The notes under the pieces are model-generated. The model made no database searches, was not told where the DNA came from, and saw only the letters and a program-made list of their open reading frames with translations. This document shows positions 1-12,571 of a stretch of DNA of 64,000 bases, in pieces. The stretch comes from Calvatia gigantea (Eukaryota; Basidiomycota; Agaricomycetes; Agaricales; Lycoperdaceae), in assembly GCA_025093985.1 (NCBI GenBank), contig JACAAK010000001.1:806001-870000 (forward strand), given 5' to 3'. How positions within the stretch are numbered: position 1 is the stretch's first letter; every line of letters begins with the position of its first letter. Made by a program: the position numbers and the translations under genes.

Positions 1-1713
1 GGACATTAAATAAAGAGGTGGACAAGAAAGGGATGAGTCCATAAAAGGATAATGCTAGAATAAGAAGTCATAACAGTCTACCTTCTGCCCATCATTCCTC
101 TAAGATATCCCCTAGCTACAGTCTACAACGCACATCTCAACAAACCCAGTGAGTATGACTCCCCTCCACCACTAGTGTAGCTATCGTGGTGTACTCGTCT
201 TAACAGGTAGTCGGGCACTCGGAGCTTTCTGTCTGAGGCCTGAGGTATAGTCATGTGTCGGGGCTATTCTGCGAGGATTAGTGACACCGGTTACAAATCA
301 TATGGAGGCTACTGATACCAATGAGAAATGCTCTTTTTTTTCGCCAGAAAACCCACGAATTGCAGCAAGTCCAGTATTGGCTGCAGTTGTTGGAGATGTC
401 TTGAGCTACAATGGCCTTGTAGCCGAAGTCTTGCCTTTGGCTTGCCACTGGTTCTCGGAAGGGTTATGGTGGTTTGAAAATATCAGCACACCGAAACTTA
501 GCGGGCTGGCGTTGTCATCTGGATACCAAGTACAAGAAGCCTGTGTATCCAGCCAGAAGGTCAAATGCCAGCAGGTTTCTTCCAGGCATTTCGGTAAGGA
601 GCTATCAATGCAACCTCCTACATCGCAGGGATCGGAGCAACAGTTTTGAACCTCCCGATGACACAGCCACAAGGGTCATTGCTTCGAAGATGTAGGGAGT
701 TCCCAGTCGGGGTAAGAAGAATTTGAATAAGAAAAGATCAGATACTTACAACCTTGTTTTCTGTATGTGACAAAAGCGGAACAATGGGAATATCACACAC
801 ACCGCCACTGGCAGGGTTGTGGTTGCGAGATGATAGGAGGTGTAGCGCAGATGTTTGTAAATCCTCTGCCTTGAAGCTTTGAAGCTCGAGACTCCAATAC
901 TCCACATCACAATGCTTGTGCTCTAAAAACATTTGATCCATACATAACAACGGCTCGTATATTCCCAGATGAGGAATCCAATTCCTCATCATAGGATAAG
1001 TTGACGTAGCGCAGACTGGATTAGAGCTCGTCCATACCTAGTCATATTGCCTACTGACCTCCCAATATCTACTTGGGCTGGTCTCTGTTCCTTTCCTCAC
1101 TCTCTTTCGCTCGTCCCCTCATCCACGCACTAGTAGTGCTTTACGATTCTCACGTAGATGATCCATCAGCATATTAATATAAGACCATTTGTTGAACTTG
1201 ATTAAGGACAATAAAATTAGGTATTACCCTTTCCAGAATTGGGTCGTGTGCTTTCGCAATTTTCTCAAATAGAATACCCGAGTACGAGGATCATCGATTT
1301 AGGCCCCTTACACTAGCTGAGAACTCCAGTAACAGGCCTCTCGGATGCACTGATTCACCGCGGGCAGTCAAGGGCGTGGAATTAAAGCCTATTATGCATT
1401 CGGGAAGGGCATGTTGGCCGGGAAGTGGCAATCTATGGAAACAGAAAAATTGGGGGACGCAGGTTACGAAAACCACACACAGGACTCCCAGCGAATACAT
1501 GAACTATGCTCAACGAAACGTAGCAGAACCAAGGGGCAACAATCACAGTCAGGAAAGCTTTGCAACAAACGCGCTCCTAGGCCATCAGAGGCACAGAGAA
1601 GGGGTGGCCACCATGACTAGAAAGGACAGAAGTTAGTCACGCGATCATAGAACAGATGAACGAAGTACGCCGGCCAAAATAGATAGTGTGAGGAGGATTG
1701 ATGCCAGTGGATG
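1..1713. other. Intergenic region with one repeat copy, no supported gene
   Basis: No reading frame here has a recognisable domain or a convincing exon chain. Positions of about 383-815 hold one copy of a diverged direct repeat whose partner lies at about 4062-4396. Short open frames on both strands look random in composition. The right edge abuts the stop codon of the class 3 lipase. Confidence 0.5.
383..815 (-). repeat. Diverged direct repeat, copy 1 (downstream of lipase)
   Basis: This stretch aligns by eye with 4062-4396 in the same orientation, over several shared blocks such as GTTGTTGG.GATGTCTTGA, CCAGCAGGT.TCTTCC and ATGTAGGGAGT.CC. Copy 1 carries an extra segment of roughly 60-70 bases near 465-540. 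On the minus strand both copies can be read as a similar short peptide (GTPYI.EAM.LV.VSSGG), so they may be relics of a duplicated exon. No family is recognised. Confidence 0.55.
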
Positions 1714-2952
1714 CTATTGAGTGGCGTGAGCGGTAACAACGGGGAAAATAATACTGGAAACCTCACTGATGGATGCACTGCAAGTGGGATCCTCCTGCCC
1801 AACGCACTGACGGGTATTAGCAGGCGACGCTGTCCAATCATAAGTGTGAACGGTGAAGCTAGTATATTGTAGTGGGTGTCCCTTACGTAGTTCCCTGAAA
1901 TTCCAATATTCGGTAGCACTGGCAAGAAATCAAATTTTTGTTGATACTGGCCATTGAGTTGGCATGCACATACAAGTGACGGTAACCAAGGAATGTTGGC
2001 GGGATTGTGGGGACACCATCTGTAGAATATGATCTAAGTCAGGATATTCTGACCACTCACGGATCCTAAATCACTCACCCCAAGTGTGGACAGCTGGTGA
2101 AGAGTATTAAATTTCTGTGACAGTGCCAAGGACAGGAGAACCTCACCTCGGAAAATGTTGTCAGCTCCAATCTGCCGCTCAACGTATGAGGCGAACGCTG
2201 CATTTCCAGTCCTAGGCTGACCTACGGAGTCTTGTACTCAGATATTTGTTGGCACGACGGGCAGGAAAGGTTATACCGAAGGTGTACAGTTGCATTGGAA
2301 CATTGGGGTGCGCCGCGTGGATGGAAATAGCACACAGCGATGCGATCGCACCCCCAAGGGAGTGTCCTGTGACGACAATGCGATAAGCTGGGAAGGAAGT
2401 AATCTGCTCCTGAACAATCTGTAGAACATCCGCAGAAACAGAGTTGTATGAGTCCAGGAATCCAGAGTGTACTTGAGCACCCCCGACACCCGTGAGGCCG
2501 GGGGACGTGAGAGGGCTAAAATTGAACTGAAGGTCTATAAATAAGATCAGAATCAACTTCAGCGGTCTGAAGGTGACTAGTTCACCAGTTATGATATCCC
2601 TTAGAGAGGCTTCTGTCCCTCGAAACGCTACAACAATCTCCTTTCTACTGTCATCCCGTACCACCATTCCATCAGTTCCTGTTATGAGGTCGTTCACCTA
2701 CGCCACGTGAATTTCGTGGTTCAACTGTGGTAACGGAAAAGAACATGCTCGTCTGACGAGTACGTTGCCCAGGGGCCTGGGACATACCAGGCCGTATGAA
2801 GCAGCGCAATACCTCGTATATAACACAAGGTTGTCGTAGACTGTCTGGCTTATAGCAGCAGCCTTGTTCTCTTCAGCGGGAACCGCGGCCACCAGCAGGG
2901 AAGTGGCCAAGGAAGCGGCGAGGCCGACGAGCAACATTCTGAGGGGATACAT
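1714..2952 (-). CDS. Secreted class 3 lipase (alpha/beta hydrolase)
   Basis: Extracellular triacylglycerol lipase or feruloyl-esterase-like enzyme of the fungal lipase_3 family. The first ATG on the minus strand opens a signal peptide (MYPLRMLLVGLAASLATSLL), and a longer frame upstream lacks an ATG. Exons joined over about five short introns give in order: FRGTEASLRDIITD, VHSGFLDSYNSV, the nucleophile elbow VVTGHSLGGA, YTFGQPRTGNAAF, the catalytic Asp in VHTWDGVPTIPP, and the catalytic His in GYRH just before TEYWNF. A Cys-rich tail with CVGQEDPTC ends at the stop at 1714-1716. All triad residues are present, and length (about 300 residues) fits the family. It stands alone and is flanked by two direct repeats. 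Exact substrate cannot be told from sequence. Confidence 0.9.
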
Positions 2953-3119
2953 ATCCAAAGAAAGCAAGATGCGGGTTGAGGATATTTACATCGCATCTGG
3001 AGGTACAGAAATTATAGTGGCCGTCCGAGGCTTGGCGACCAGTTGATGATTGGAAGGGTCCTGAGGCATGACCGAGTTTGACATTCGTTGATTGGCAGTT
3101 GAGACGCCTATCGCTTTGA

Positions 3120-3283
3120 GGTGATCTGTAGTTTAATATTACGGGATACCGGAACCCATGGGATTTTCGCTCCCAATCCATTTTGTGAAGATGCAAGGAT
3201 TAAACGCTCATACCGGGGGACAAAAGGCGGACACATCAACACCAGAAGCGCCATTGCTGAATGGGCGTTAAATGGTAGTAGCT
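3120..3283. repeat. Diverged tandem repeat, unit A
   Basis: Unit A matches unit B (3333-3487) at a spacing of about 212 bases, sharing CAATCCATTTTGT.AAGAT, CACCAGAAGC and TTGAATGGG-type blocks in the same order. On the minus strand both units give similar peptides (LLVLMCPPFVP versus LLVLVCTPFVP), which suggests the duplicated segment was once coding or that divergence has been mild. Confidence 0.55.
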
Positions 3284-3332
3284 GTAGATGGGTTCGATAT
3301 TTGATTGGCACTGAGGACTATTGCCTAGAAGT

Positions 3333-3487
3333 AGTCCGTAGATTAATGTTGTGGGATACTGATGGAGTTTCATCTTCAATCCATTTTGTAAAGATACAGG
3401 GACCCAACGCTTCTAGATGGGGGACGAAGGGCGTGCACACCAGCACCAGAAGCCTTATCATTGAATGGGTATGAAACAGTAACAATG
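3333..3487. repeat. Diverged tandem repeat, unit B
   Basis: Second unit of the duplication described at 3120-3283, in the same orientation. Identity is judged by eye at about 70-75 percent, with small indels. Confidence 0.55.
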
Positions 3488-4061
3488 TGGTGGTCAGTGC
3501 CAAGGCTACTGGAGAAGCTCGAAAGTAACCTGCCGGAATGGTCAAAGAGTTGACACAGCCGGAGCTGTGATCGTTTGACACCTTCCATAGACTATCGCAG
3601 TGGCCCCGTGAACACCGCCCACAAGATCGTGTTCATTTCCACACGTCTACGGTGCATACCACCTTTCATCGACCATAAATCATATGAGGTTCGTGTTCCT
3701 CGGGATGGGGCGTCTGTCGGCGCCATATCAACCAGATTGAGGCCCGATCAGCGCGTCGAATTTCGCTCAAGGATAATATGGACATGGTGGAGTTCCTAGA
3801 ACATGGAGGACTTGTATCGGCCAGTCTCCTTCAAGACAACGTGTCCAAGATGCCCAGAACTGAACAGACCAAGTACAGGGAAGGCCTGGTCCAAGTGGGT
3901 GGGACACATAAAACTCCCTATCTGAGGTATGGCCATGTGCCAGAGCCAGTCTATGAGGATTGACGACGGCGGTTATCACATGAGTGGTGTTCACACACCC
4001 AGGAATGCCACATAAACATTCAACAGAAAGCCCGCGATTCCCAGCAAGGCCTGTAATTAGC

Positions 4062-4396
4062 CGCAGTTGTTGGGAATGTCTTGAACTATAATGATCTATG
4101 TACCGAAGTTTTGTCTGATGGGTCGCCACCGGTTCTGGGAGGGGTAAGCCTGTGTTCCAGTCAGAAGGTCAATTGCCAGCAGGTCTCTTCCGGGTGCCTC
4201 GGCAAGGAGCTATCGGTAACAGCTTCAAACCTCCCGATGAGACCACCACTAGAGGCATTGCCTCCATGATGTAGGGAGTCCCTGGTCGGTGTAAGAAGTA
4301 TCTGAATACGAAAAGGTAAGTATCATTGTATACTTACACTGCTTTCTGAATGTGACGAAGACGGAACAATGGGTCACGCACACCATCAGCGGCAAA
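4062..4396 (-). repeat. Diverged direct repeat, copy 2 (upstream of lipase)
   Basis: Partner of the repeat at 383-815, same orientation, about 3.6 kb apart. The two bracket the lipase gene. This copy lacks the extra internal segment of copy 1. It could be a segmental duplication or the remains of a long terminal repeat pair, but no TG...CA ends or internal element proteins were seen. Confidence 0.55.
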
Positions 4397-4903
4397 ATGA
4401 TGCACTCGGGAAATGTGCGGCGGCCTGCCCACAATTGTGTTGTCGGACCAGAGCGTTTTAGCCAATTGCTATCCATTCATCCTCCGCCCTAGATTTCCGA
4501 ATATTTGCTGAAAACTTGTTGAATACCCGGACGGTATATTATCGTAAAACACGGTTTATTGTAAGTAGCGTCTCTGCATTGTTAGCACCCTCACACTTCT
4601 ACGCTTTTTTGGACCTTATTAGACCTTCAAAATTCAAACGTTCAACCTCCAACGGCTCCGTGTTCTTGAAAGACATTCACGCTCTGCTGGCTACAGACCT
4701 AAAGTCCTATTCAACTCCCAGTTACACTTAGTGTTGTTTGACGACGCGAGGCATCGCTTCCGCCAGTGGGGCACATATTACTAACCTCCACGCAAATACA
4801 TCGTGGCCCTGCGCTGTGATGTTCATTTCCTCCCCATTCATCCCAGATAACGAATTTCATACTCAACACCGCACAACCATCTCAACCTCTGACTGACTTT
4901 CGA

Positions 4904-6967
4904 ATGGACGTCGCGCTTTCGCTCGCGGTTGGGCTCGGACTCCGGGTCTATCTCCTCCAAGCGACTTCTCCTACCTCATTCATTGCCTCTGCTGTTCTTG
5001 GATTATGGGAGGGGGTCGTCGTCCATCAGCTTTCCTTCCATCCTCCCGCATTTGCCCTATCACCCCCTCTGGACCATTACCTTGCCTTGGGACTGCGCCT
5101 CGCACTCGACCTTCTCATCGCTCGTAACTGGGTAAGGGTGATAATGGTGGGAATATTTACAGCTATTGGCATCGTTGTTTCCGAATCCATATCCCCGACC
5201 CACTTGACTTCGCTCAGTCACGACCCCCGCAAGTTGTCCAGCCGCCATGGTCGAGACAAAGAGAGACGGCGTCGACAGTCCCGCTCTGCCCCTTTACTTG
5301 TTCCTTCACATGTACGCATGTACCGGGCGCCCAGTGCATCCCAATCCGCTCCCCCAGGACCCGACCCTCAGACGAGCACACCAGTGCAGCCTACCCTTCA
5401 ACTAGACACGAACGTTGGTCCCTCTAGTGGTCAACCCACCACATCACCCAATTTCCAGCCTCCCTCTCCGCCCAGTTTCTTCCTACATGCTGGCAATGAA
5501 CCATCCCCGTTTCCGGAATCCCCACTATCCCCTAAACACACTGCTCTAATAGCTCAGATCCCCTCTCGCCCACGTTCAGCCCTAGCTTTCTATGAAGAGG
5601 GAGAAAAGGGAATGCCACCTGAACAGTCGAGTGGCCCTTCGCGTTCTCCTTTTCTTCCAACACCGCCAGATAGTACTATCCGTGAGAGGACGATGGATTC
5701 GCGTGTGGACCGTCTATCTACCATAGACGAAATTACTTCTCGTTCTGAACATGTTACCGGGGATATTGAGCAGGGGGAGACTGAAGGCGATGATAACTAT
5801 ATCCTCGTCTCGCATGGTGGAGGTCCGCCTCTCCCCATTCCGAACCCGACGAGCCAGTATGTGCACGCAGACGATGGTACACCGGTTGCTTCAGTTGCAC
5901 CTTCCGCTGCACCTTCTGCTATTCCATTGCCCGTTCCGCCCATTAGATATCGCTGCCCAGGTCCCCCGAGCGATGTCAGCGACGAATTGAGAACGCCTGG
6001 TCAACGCACGTACGATTTTGGACCAGACTCAGACCCTGATGAGTTGAGAACACCCCCGGCATCATACACTCGCATCGGCATTGCCGCAGCACCCCCTAAT
6101 CCTACCGATGGCTCAAGCAGGCCCGAAAATGGGCTCTTCCCACTATGGGACTCTCAGTTGTTGGCACAAGACCGTGACTCCAACCCAGCCCCCGAAACTT
6201 CTATCTCTACATACGCAATTCTCCAACCCCCTGTTCAACCTGTCCCCCTCGGTACATTCCTTGACGCCGCGACAACGGGGTCAGAGATTCCCCGGCCCCT
6301 CTCCCCGTCGGTTGCCTCCGAGGCTGAAAGCGTCCTTTCGACGCGCATACCTATACAACTCCTCGAACACGCTGATGACTTGAGGAGACAGGCCATCGAG
6401 GAGGGGAAGGAATTGGATCGGTTGAGGGGCGAGCTGAAAAAGGCACAGTGGGAGAAGAGGCCGAGGGATGCGTTATTCCTACGAGGAGATATTCAGAATG
6501 CAGAGGCAAGAATACAGAAGTTACATGAGAGAGCGGCAAAGCGATATTTTGCTGGTAAGTGTCACAGCTCTTCGTTGTCAGGATTTGGACGAACGATGTT
6601 TACATCATAGGGCGTAACAATTTGCAAAAGCCGGACACTATCGATGTCCATGGCTTGAAGCCTATGGAAGCCTTACAAAAAACTGAGCAGGCATTCCGTG
6701 ACTTGCTCAGAAACGGCAAATCGACTTTGAATGTCATCGTAGGCAAGGGTATCCATTCTAAGGGCCGCGTGCCTGTGATCAAGAACTATATCATCACTGA
6801 GATGCAGAGGTACGGAACCTCCTTTGCTCTTTTCGTCCTCAGCTCTAATTCGTGTATATTGTTGTAGACGGCTTATTCCTTGCAGAGTCGATCCCGACAA
6901 TTTGGGAATCCTGATCCTTACCCTCCCGCCTGCGAGTCCGACTGACCCTTCACCCAGTGCCGCTTGA
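4904..6967 (+). CDS. Membrane-anchored Smr-domain protein
   Basis: Three exons (4904-6554, 6611-6809 and 6868-6967, approximate at the second junction). Residues 1-100 form hydrophobic segments (AVGLGLRVYLLQA, VLGLWEGVVVHQL, LRLALDLLIA, VIMVGIFTAIGIVVS). A Pro/Ser-rich, probably disordered region of about 370 residues follows. A helical DUF1771-like stretch (ELDRLRGELKKAQWEKRP to HERAAKRYFA) leads into a C-terminal Smr domain with IDVHGLKPMEAL, VIVGKGIHSKG and RVDPDNLGILILTLP. Smr domains bind or nick nucleic acid and the DxHG and GxGxHS motifs are intact. Tethering an Smr domain to a membrane is unusual. A related N-terminus occurs at 62653, so the two are paralogues. Cellular role is unknown. 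Confidence 0.85.
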
Positions 6968-8015
6968 AGGGCTTGTTGGACCAGCCTATGTGATAACCTC
7001 TTTACCATTCACTTTCTCGTTTCCTGAGTCTGGACGAGAACACAGTCCGTACGGTTGAGATCCCGACCCACCAGTTCTGCACCCAAGACCACCGATGTAG
7101 ATGGTCTGGGTCGTCCTCGACCGTGTGAGTGGTGATTATACCACCCTCCCCTTCCTCCGTTGCGTCAGTCTTAGTCCCCCTGGCTTTTGGCTGTGTCCCT
7201 TTTCCTTTGGATGATTGTGTGATACCTTGTTCTGTTTTCATATCCCATAGTCCCTAGATCTCTACTCAGCTCTCTTCAAGATTTCACGAACCACAGATCT
7301 TACGATGATGTCCGGATAGTCTTCCCTGCTCCTCTTTTTCTTTTGTTCGTGTACTGTACCAGTGTTTTTTTTGTACTTGTATCTCATTGTGTCTGGTGCC
7401 CCTTCGGGCTCCGGGTGGCGGACTGTCCAGTCAGGTATACATGTAGTTATAGTCCTTTCAGCCTTGTATACGCTGCGACTGAAATCACTGATCAAGGCTC
7501 GACCGGATCTCAGAAACGAGCCAGATACCTCTTATTGTCGATATTGGAAGGAGACATAATGTCTTCTTGCCCAAGATGGAGAACTATTTACCGCCAAAAT
7601 TCGTCAGTGTACCAAGCAAGGACACCTTCATAAGACCCAAAAGACCTCCCACACAGAGATATAACCAATGTCACCCCCCCCCACAAAACCCATCTTCCGC
7701 TAGTCCTACCATGCCCTAGCCCCCCACATGCCTCCCAGTCTTCTCTTGTTTCCCCCAAGTTGCGCAGATTTTGACTCAGAAAGCCGTTAAGATTTGCTCC
7801 ACAGTTAAGTGCCACCCTGGACGATGGCGACCAAGAGCTTCAACTTAGGGGTACTTCTTGTTCTTCTCTCTGTCACTCTTGCCTGAAGGTGTTTCAAGAA
7901 GGATTGGGTCAAAATTCTGGATCAAAACTCTGGAACAACTGTTGAAAAGTGCGTCCACATGGGTTGAAACCATATATTATCATACAATCTAATAATGGAA
8001 ACCCCCACACAAAAG
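6968..8015. other. Convergent intergenic region
   Basis: Lies between the 3' ends of the Smr gene (plus) and the WBP4-like gene (minus). Only short frames without domains are seen. It includes a C-run near 7674-7682. It presumably holds both 3' untranslated regions and terminators, but no specific signal could be assigned. Confidence 0.4.
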
Positions 8016-9222
8016 CTACGATTGCCGCCGTCCCCGCCCAGCGCCCACAGGACCCTTCCGCTTCTTAAAGAGACCTGCAGCCGGCAGTTCTGCAGCAAGA
8101 CTTGGAGCGCCTCCGTTAGGCTCCGGTTTCACAGGTGCATCACTTTCCTCAGTCTTTATTGGCGCCTCGTCTTTCTCGGCTTTTATTGGAGGCTCAACAG
8201 ATGCTGAGCCATTTGGTTGTTGAGGAGCCTGTAAGAAGGTAGCAGCAGCCTCTTCCTCTTGTATTGGTTGGTCCCATTTGATTTTCGACCAACGTGAAGC
8301 TGTGGATGGTGTTTGTTTCTCGGCCGCAGATGGTGGCAGAGCGCCGTCCGATTCCTCGGTTTTGGGTGCGGAAGGGGAGGCTGTCGCTGATACGATGTCC
8401 TTGGGTTTGAGCGAAATGGAAGTCCACTTTGGAGGTTCACGGGTGGTAGCGGAGGCCGACGTTGAGGGTTCCGCAACCTTGTCTGTTTCATCCTTTTTCT
8501 TTAGTTTAATGGGTATAAGTCCCGGGTCATATATTTCGCCCAGACCGACAGCTGCTGTCTTCTTCTGAAGTTTGAAGGAACGGGTATCTTCTTCTGGTGG
8601 TGCTCCAGCAGGTCGTTTCACGTTCGACTCTCCGACAGTTCCAGTAGTAGTGCCAAGTCTGGCGTCCGCACCAACGCTAGGTTTAACATCCCCCTCCTCC
8701 TGGGAATCTAGTGGTGGTGGTTGGGAGGGCACTGACTCGACGATTTGCCATTCGCCGACGAGGCCCTGGGATTTCCGACGTTCTAGATGTTCAATATCTG
8801 GATCTTCAATACCCAGCTGTGCTGCTGTGGTGTAGTTGGCAAAGGGATTTGAGGATTTCGTGGGGGCTTTGCGTGGGGCAGAGGAAGTGGACGCAACGGG
8901 TGCGCTGCTAGCTTTTGCGTTGCCTAAGCTAACGTCTTGAGCAAACGCCGCTCGTGCTGCCTAAAAACAAATTAACGTGGTTCCAATGGCTGAGCAGTTT
9001 TTGAGGTCGTACCTGTTCCACCCGTGCCATTTCCCGTTTCTCCTCCTCCGCGTCCTTCTTCTTCTGAGCTCCTGCCTTGTAAATTCCGCGAATATAGCGC
9101 TCAACGCTGCCCTTGTGCCGCAAACCGTTTTCATGGTGTTGTCGTGACGGTACATCGTCCGCAATGTAAATATCGCAGTACTTGCAGAAATACTTTTTCT
9201 TGGAAACCCAGTATTCGCTCAT
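8016..9222 (-). CDS. WBP4/FBP21-like splicing factor, U1-type zinc finger
   Basis: Two exons: 9222-9013 and 8960-8016, with a 52-base intron. The N-terminus (MSEYWVSKKKYFCKYC, then H and H in QHHENGLRHKG) is a matrin/U1-C type C2H2 zinc finger as in WW-domain-binding protein 4, a spliceosome-associated protein. A following helix (RYIRGIYKAGAQKKKDAEEE) is typical of the family. The remaining roughly 300 residues are low complexity, Pro/Lys/Glu-rich, with the conserved patches NPFANYTTAAQLGIEDPD and GLVGEW, and end in LFKKRKGP plus an RG-rich tail. WW domains seen in the vertebrate protein are absent, as is usual in fungi. The start is the only ATG before the finger. Confidence 0.85.
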
Positions 9223-10433
9223 TGAAGGTGGCAGTTAGGCTTGGAGATTGCAAGTGTGACGGATTGTGTGTCACTCCATCAATGCCCTAAGCTGTCACCA
9301 ACTGGCTGATTATCTTGTCAATTCCAAAAACCAGAGACAGACTGGTTTACAATTGGTGGACAGAGTGAATTACAGCTGTGGAGCTTATTGTGGTACTGAG
9401 GGGGCTAATTCGTTATTGTGACAGATCGGCGCTCTATGGCGTTTTAGGTGGCCGCAGTGGCCAGTATTCGGACTCACGACTCTGCAGACCCAGGACATCT
9501 GGAAAACAGAAAGTCTTCTACAATTACTTCCAAGGTATACGATGTTACTGGTACCCAATAAGCGACTTGCATTTCTAGTTACAATAATTTCAATACAGGG
9601 CTCCGCTCATCCTCGTTAACGGCATGCAGAAGTTAGTATGCCCCACTGTCATGGCAGCCGCGATGGGTTACAGATATTATGGCCGTCGACTACAACCCCG
9701 TCGACATTGTCAGCAACCAAGACCTCTATGACTAGACTAGGCTCGAGAAGCTACCCAAGGAGACGAGGATTCGATGGACACAAACCTCAGAAGGAGAGAC
9801 CCTCCGTGGGCGTCCCATGCAAACAGCGCCTCTCTTTCGCGCAGGGATCTCGCCTCTCCATTTCTAGGGTCTCATCCGGGTGGTCCTTCTGTATTCCAAT
9901 GGGGGGGGATGATAAGCGATATATCTACGTCTTACCATAAGCGAAGTTACTTTGGTCGAAGAGATTGCGGTTGTGCGATTGGAGTAGAACCGTTAATAAC
10001 GCCTTGAGCGCCTGAGCTGAGACCCGAAGAAGCTTGGGCAATCATTAATCAAGAATTATAAGTAGCTCGAGGTTATATATCGAGGTCAACGATCCTTCTA
10101 AGCCTTGTGGTATCCAATCGTGCCTATTACAAATCATGGCATACTCATTCGTCAATATCTCAATCCAAGGCAAATCACAAGCTTATTCTTCAAGTCCACA
10201 TGATGATCCCCATAAGGACTAAGTGGTCAGTGTGCTTCAAGTCACCATAATTATATCCGGGACCAATTGATATCCCCACATTCTCTTCCTTCCCTCTCCC
10301 CCTCTCCAAATACCACCTGCCTTCATGCGAATACCCGCTTTTTAGCCTGCCATTCAAATTCAGGTTCGACTAGACTCACAGCATTTTCCTGACAGCTGGC
10401 ACAAACCTAACATAAACTTCTTCGTTCCCAGTC
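9223..10433. other. Intergenic region, no supported gene
   Basis: Divergent spacer between the WBP4-like gene and the MFS transporter. The frame at 9638-9940 (plus) has no domain and no clear splice partners. The last 150 bases before 10434 are pyrimidine-rich, as is common just upstream of fungal start codons. Confidence 0.4.
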
Positions 10434-12571
10434 ATGTCCGACAAGGGGAATGATACTGAGAGCAAATCCGAGTCGCCGCAACCTGCGCTTCGATATGAAC
10501 ATTCGCCACTGAAGGAGGAGGGTCGATCTCAAGATGGACAAAGTCTGCCAGCCGAAAACCTCGGAGGGCCGCAGCGTGGAGAGGTAACATACCAGTTATA
10601 CAAGCGGCGGTTTGCCGGATTGATAGCCTTGGTGAGTCAACGATTGTCTTGAGTCGCGGAGCACCGCTTAATCCTCCGAACATAGGTGTTCCTAAACATT
10701 GCGGCTGCAATGAGTTGGCCATGGTTCGGTCCGATATCTAACAACAGTGGGTCGTGCGACTACTTCTTGTTAAACGTGCTCTGAAGATAAAAAAAGTGGC
10801 GGCGGATTTCAACATCACTTTGGAAGAAGTAAACTGGCTAGGCAACATTGTGGCCCTGATCTACCTGCCGACTGCCTTCGCCATCCCATATATCGTTGCA
10901 AGATATGGTCTCAGGAGATGTGTACGGAACCTTATTACTGGACTCGTGCTCAAAATGCTCACTTGCTTGGCAGTTCGAAATTGGCGCTGTCGCGTTAATA
11001 CTATCAGCTTGGATTCGCTATGCAGGTACAGCAAAGACACTATCCGGAGGGCGGGCATATACATTGTTAATCTTTGGACAGGTATGCATATTCCCTTCGT
11101 AGAAGGAATACTTGGTCAACCTATAATCTCCAGCTTTTCGCCTCTATTGCTCAGCCTATCTATCAAGTTCTTGGTCCTAAATACTCAGAAACATGGTTCA
11201 ACCTAAAAGGACGAACAACAGCAACGATGATTGTTGCAATTTGTTGAGTTTGGCTCCATGAGTTGCCCGAGTGATCCTTACACACTATCTCAACAGCCAA
11301 CCCTATCGGTGGAGCTGTAGGGCAACTAATCAGTCCCCTCGTTGGCGACACAAGACAATCTGTAGAGCTCATCACAATAACAGATAGAACTTCGCTCACC
11401 CGTTGTATAGATTCTCGTCCTGGGTATCATTTCAACTGCGGTGACGCCACTGATTTTTCTTATTGGGAATGCGCCGCGGACGCCACCCAGTATGTCCGTT
11501 CCCTTCTCCCTTCAAATAACTTTGTTCTTATGATCAACCAGCATATGCTGGATCTAAACCATCTCCGTCTCTACTCTCCTTATTACGCGCAATGGCAGGT
11601 CAAGAAGTGCCTCCTGATGCATACATGTCGACCCGCGAACGCATCGACTTCAGCATCATGATCATAATTTTCGGAACACTGGTTGCCGCGTAATTCCATT
11701 CTCTTCCTCTAGCCGCCCCGCCCCTCATGATTTCCCTCACCTCATTTACAGTTCAAATGCATTCGCAATTCTCACAGCGCAAATTTTCGTACGTCCCCGC
11801 AATACCCTTCTCACTGGATGTTTTATTAATCGCCCTTTCGGCTGTCGATCAACGAACCTATTAATAGGAACCTGTTGGGTACTCGACTGATGTTAGCGGA
11901 TTTCTAGGCGCATGTCTACTGCTGACAGGCATTGTGGCTGCAATCGTTACTGCACCTCTGTTCGACCGCGTATTTATGCATAAATTGGCGTTGACGACCA
12001 AGATATTAGTTCCGTGTGTGGCTGCTGGTTGGCTGTCTTTGATTTGGACAGGTGCGTTGCAATTTTCGGATAGTACACCTGCTAACTGTGGATCACAGCG
12101 AGGCCTAACAATGAAGCTTGCTTGTTCGTGATTATGACCATAATTGGTGTCTGTTCTGTGACAATGCTGCCCGTTGGATTGGAACTTGCCTGTGAGATTA
12201 CGCGGAACGCTGATGGAAGTTCAGCGATCCTATGGTTTACGTACGTCCTTCCCTCATTCACTTGTTCCTTTCCCATTTCTAATTTGCATCACAGAGGAAA
12301 TCTCTTCGGTGTCGTGTTCGTACTTGGTAAATGGCCCAACCTTCTTTCCTCTACCGTCTGAATCTGACTTTGGCCGTGAAAAGTGCAAGGTGCCCTACGT
12401 GCAGGCGAAAACGCAAACCCACCCCTCAACATGCGCCGTGCACTAATTTTCAACGGCTCATTCATTGCGGCTGCATCGTCATTGATCTTCTTCATCCAGG
12501 GAAAGCAGGCCCGTAAACGGCTGGATGAAGAGAAGTTGCGACAGGCAACGGAGCGGAGGAATGCTATGTAG
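10434..12571 (+). CDS. MFS transporter, FLVCR/SLC49-like
   Basis: Rebuilt from about 12 exons, all in frame with no break. The hydrophilic N-terminus leads into YKRRFAGLIALV, then WPWFGPISNN, VNWLGNIVALIYLPTAFAIP and YGLRRC, FEIGAVALILSAWIRYAGTA, the loop GRTTATM, NPIGGAVGQLISPLVGD, VTPLIFLIGNAPRTPP, FGTLVAASNAFAILTAQIF, VSGFLGACLLLTGIVAAI, VTMLPVGLELACEITR and WFTGNLFGVVFVL, ending in a charged tail (KRLDEEKLRQATERRNAM). This is the pattern of the feline-leukaemia-virus-receptor-like MFS family, whose animal members move haem or choline; the fungal substrate is not known. The second intron (about 50 bases, ending in AAAAAAAG) is needed to keep the frame. Twelve membrane segments are expected. 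Confidence 0.88.

Larger units (their letters stand above)
2953..4903. other. Intergenic region with tandem and direct repeats
   Basis: No supported gene. It contains a diverged tandem duplication (3120-3283 and 3333-3487) and the second copy of the lipase-flanking repeat (4062-4396). Small open frames such as that at 4516-4731 (plus) have no recognisable domain. Confidence 0.5.

Noticed and set aside
8183..8835. Several frames on both strands over the WBP4-like tail
   Set aside because: Low-complexity Pro/Lys/Glu coding gives long open shadows; only the frame continuous with the zinc finger is kept.
10365..10380. A GGTTCGA stretch resembling a tRNA B box
   Set aside because: No matching A box or cloverleaf pairing was found around it.
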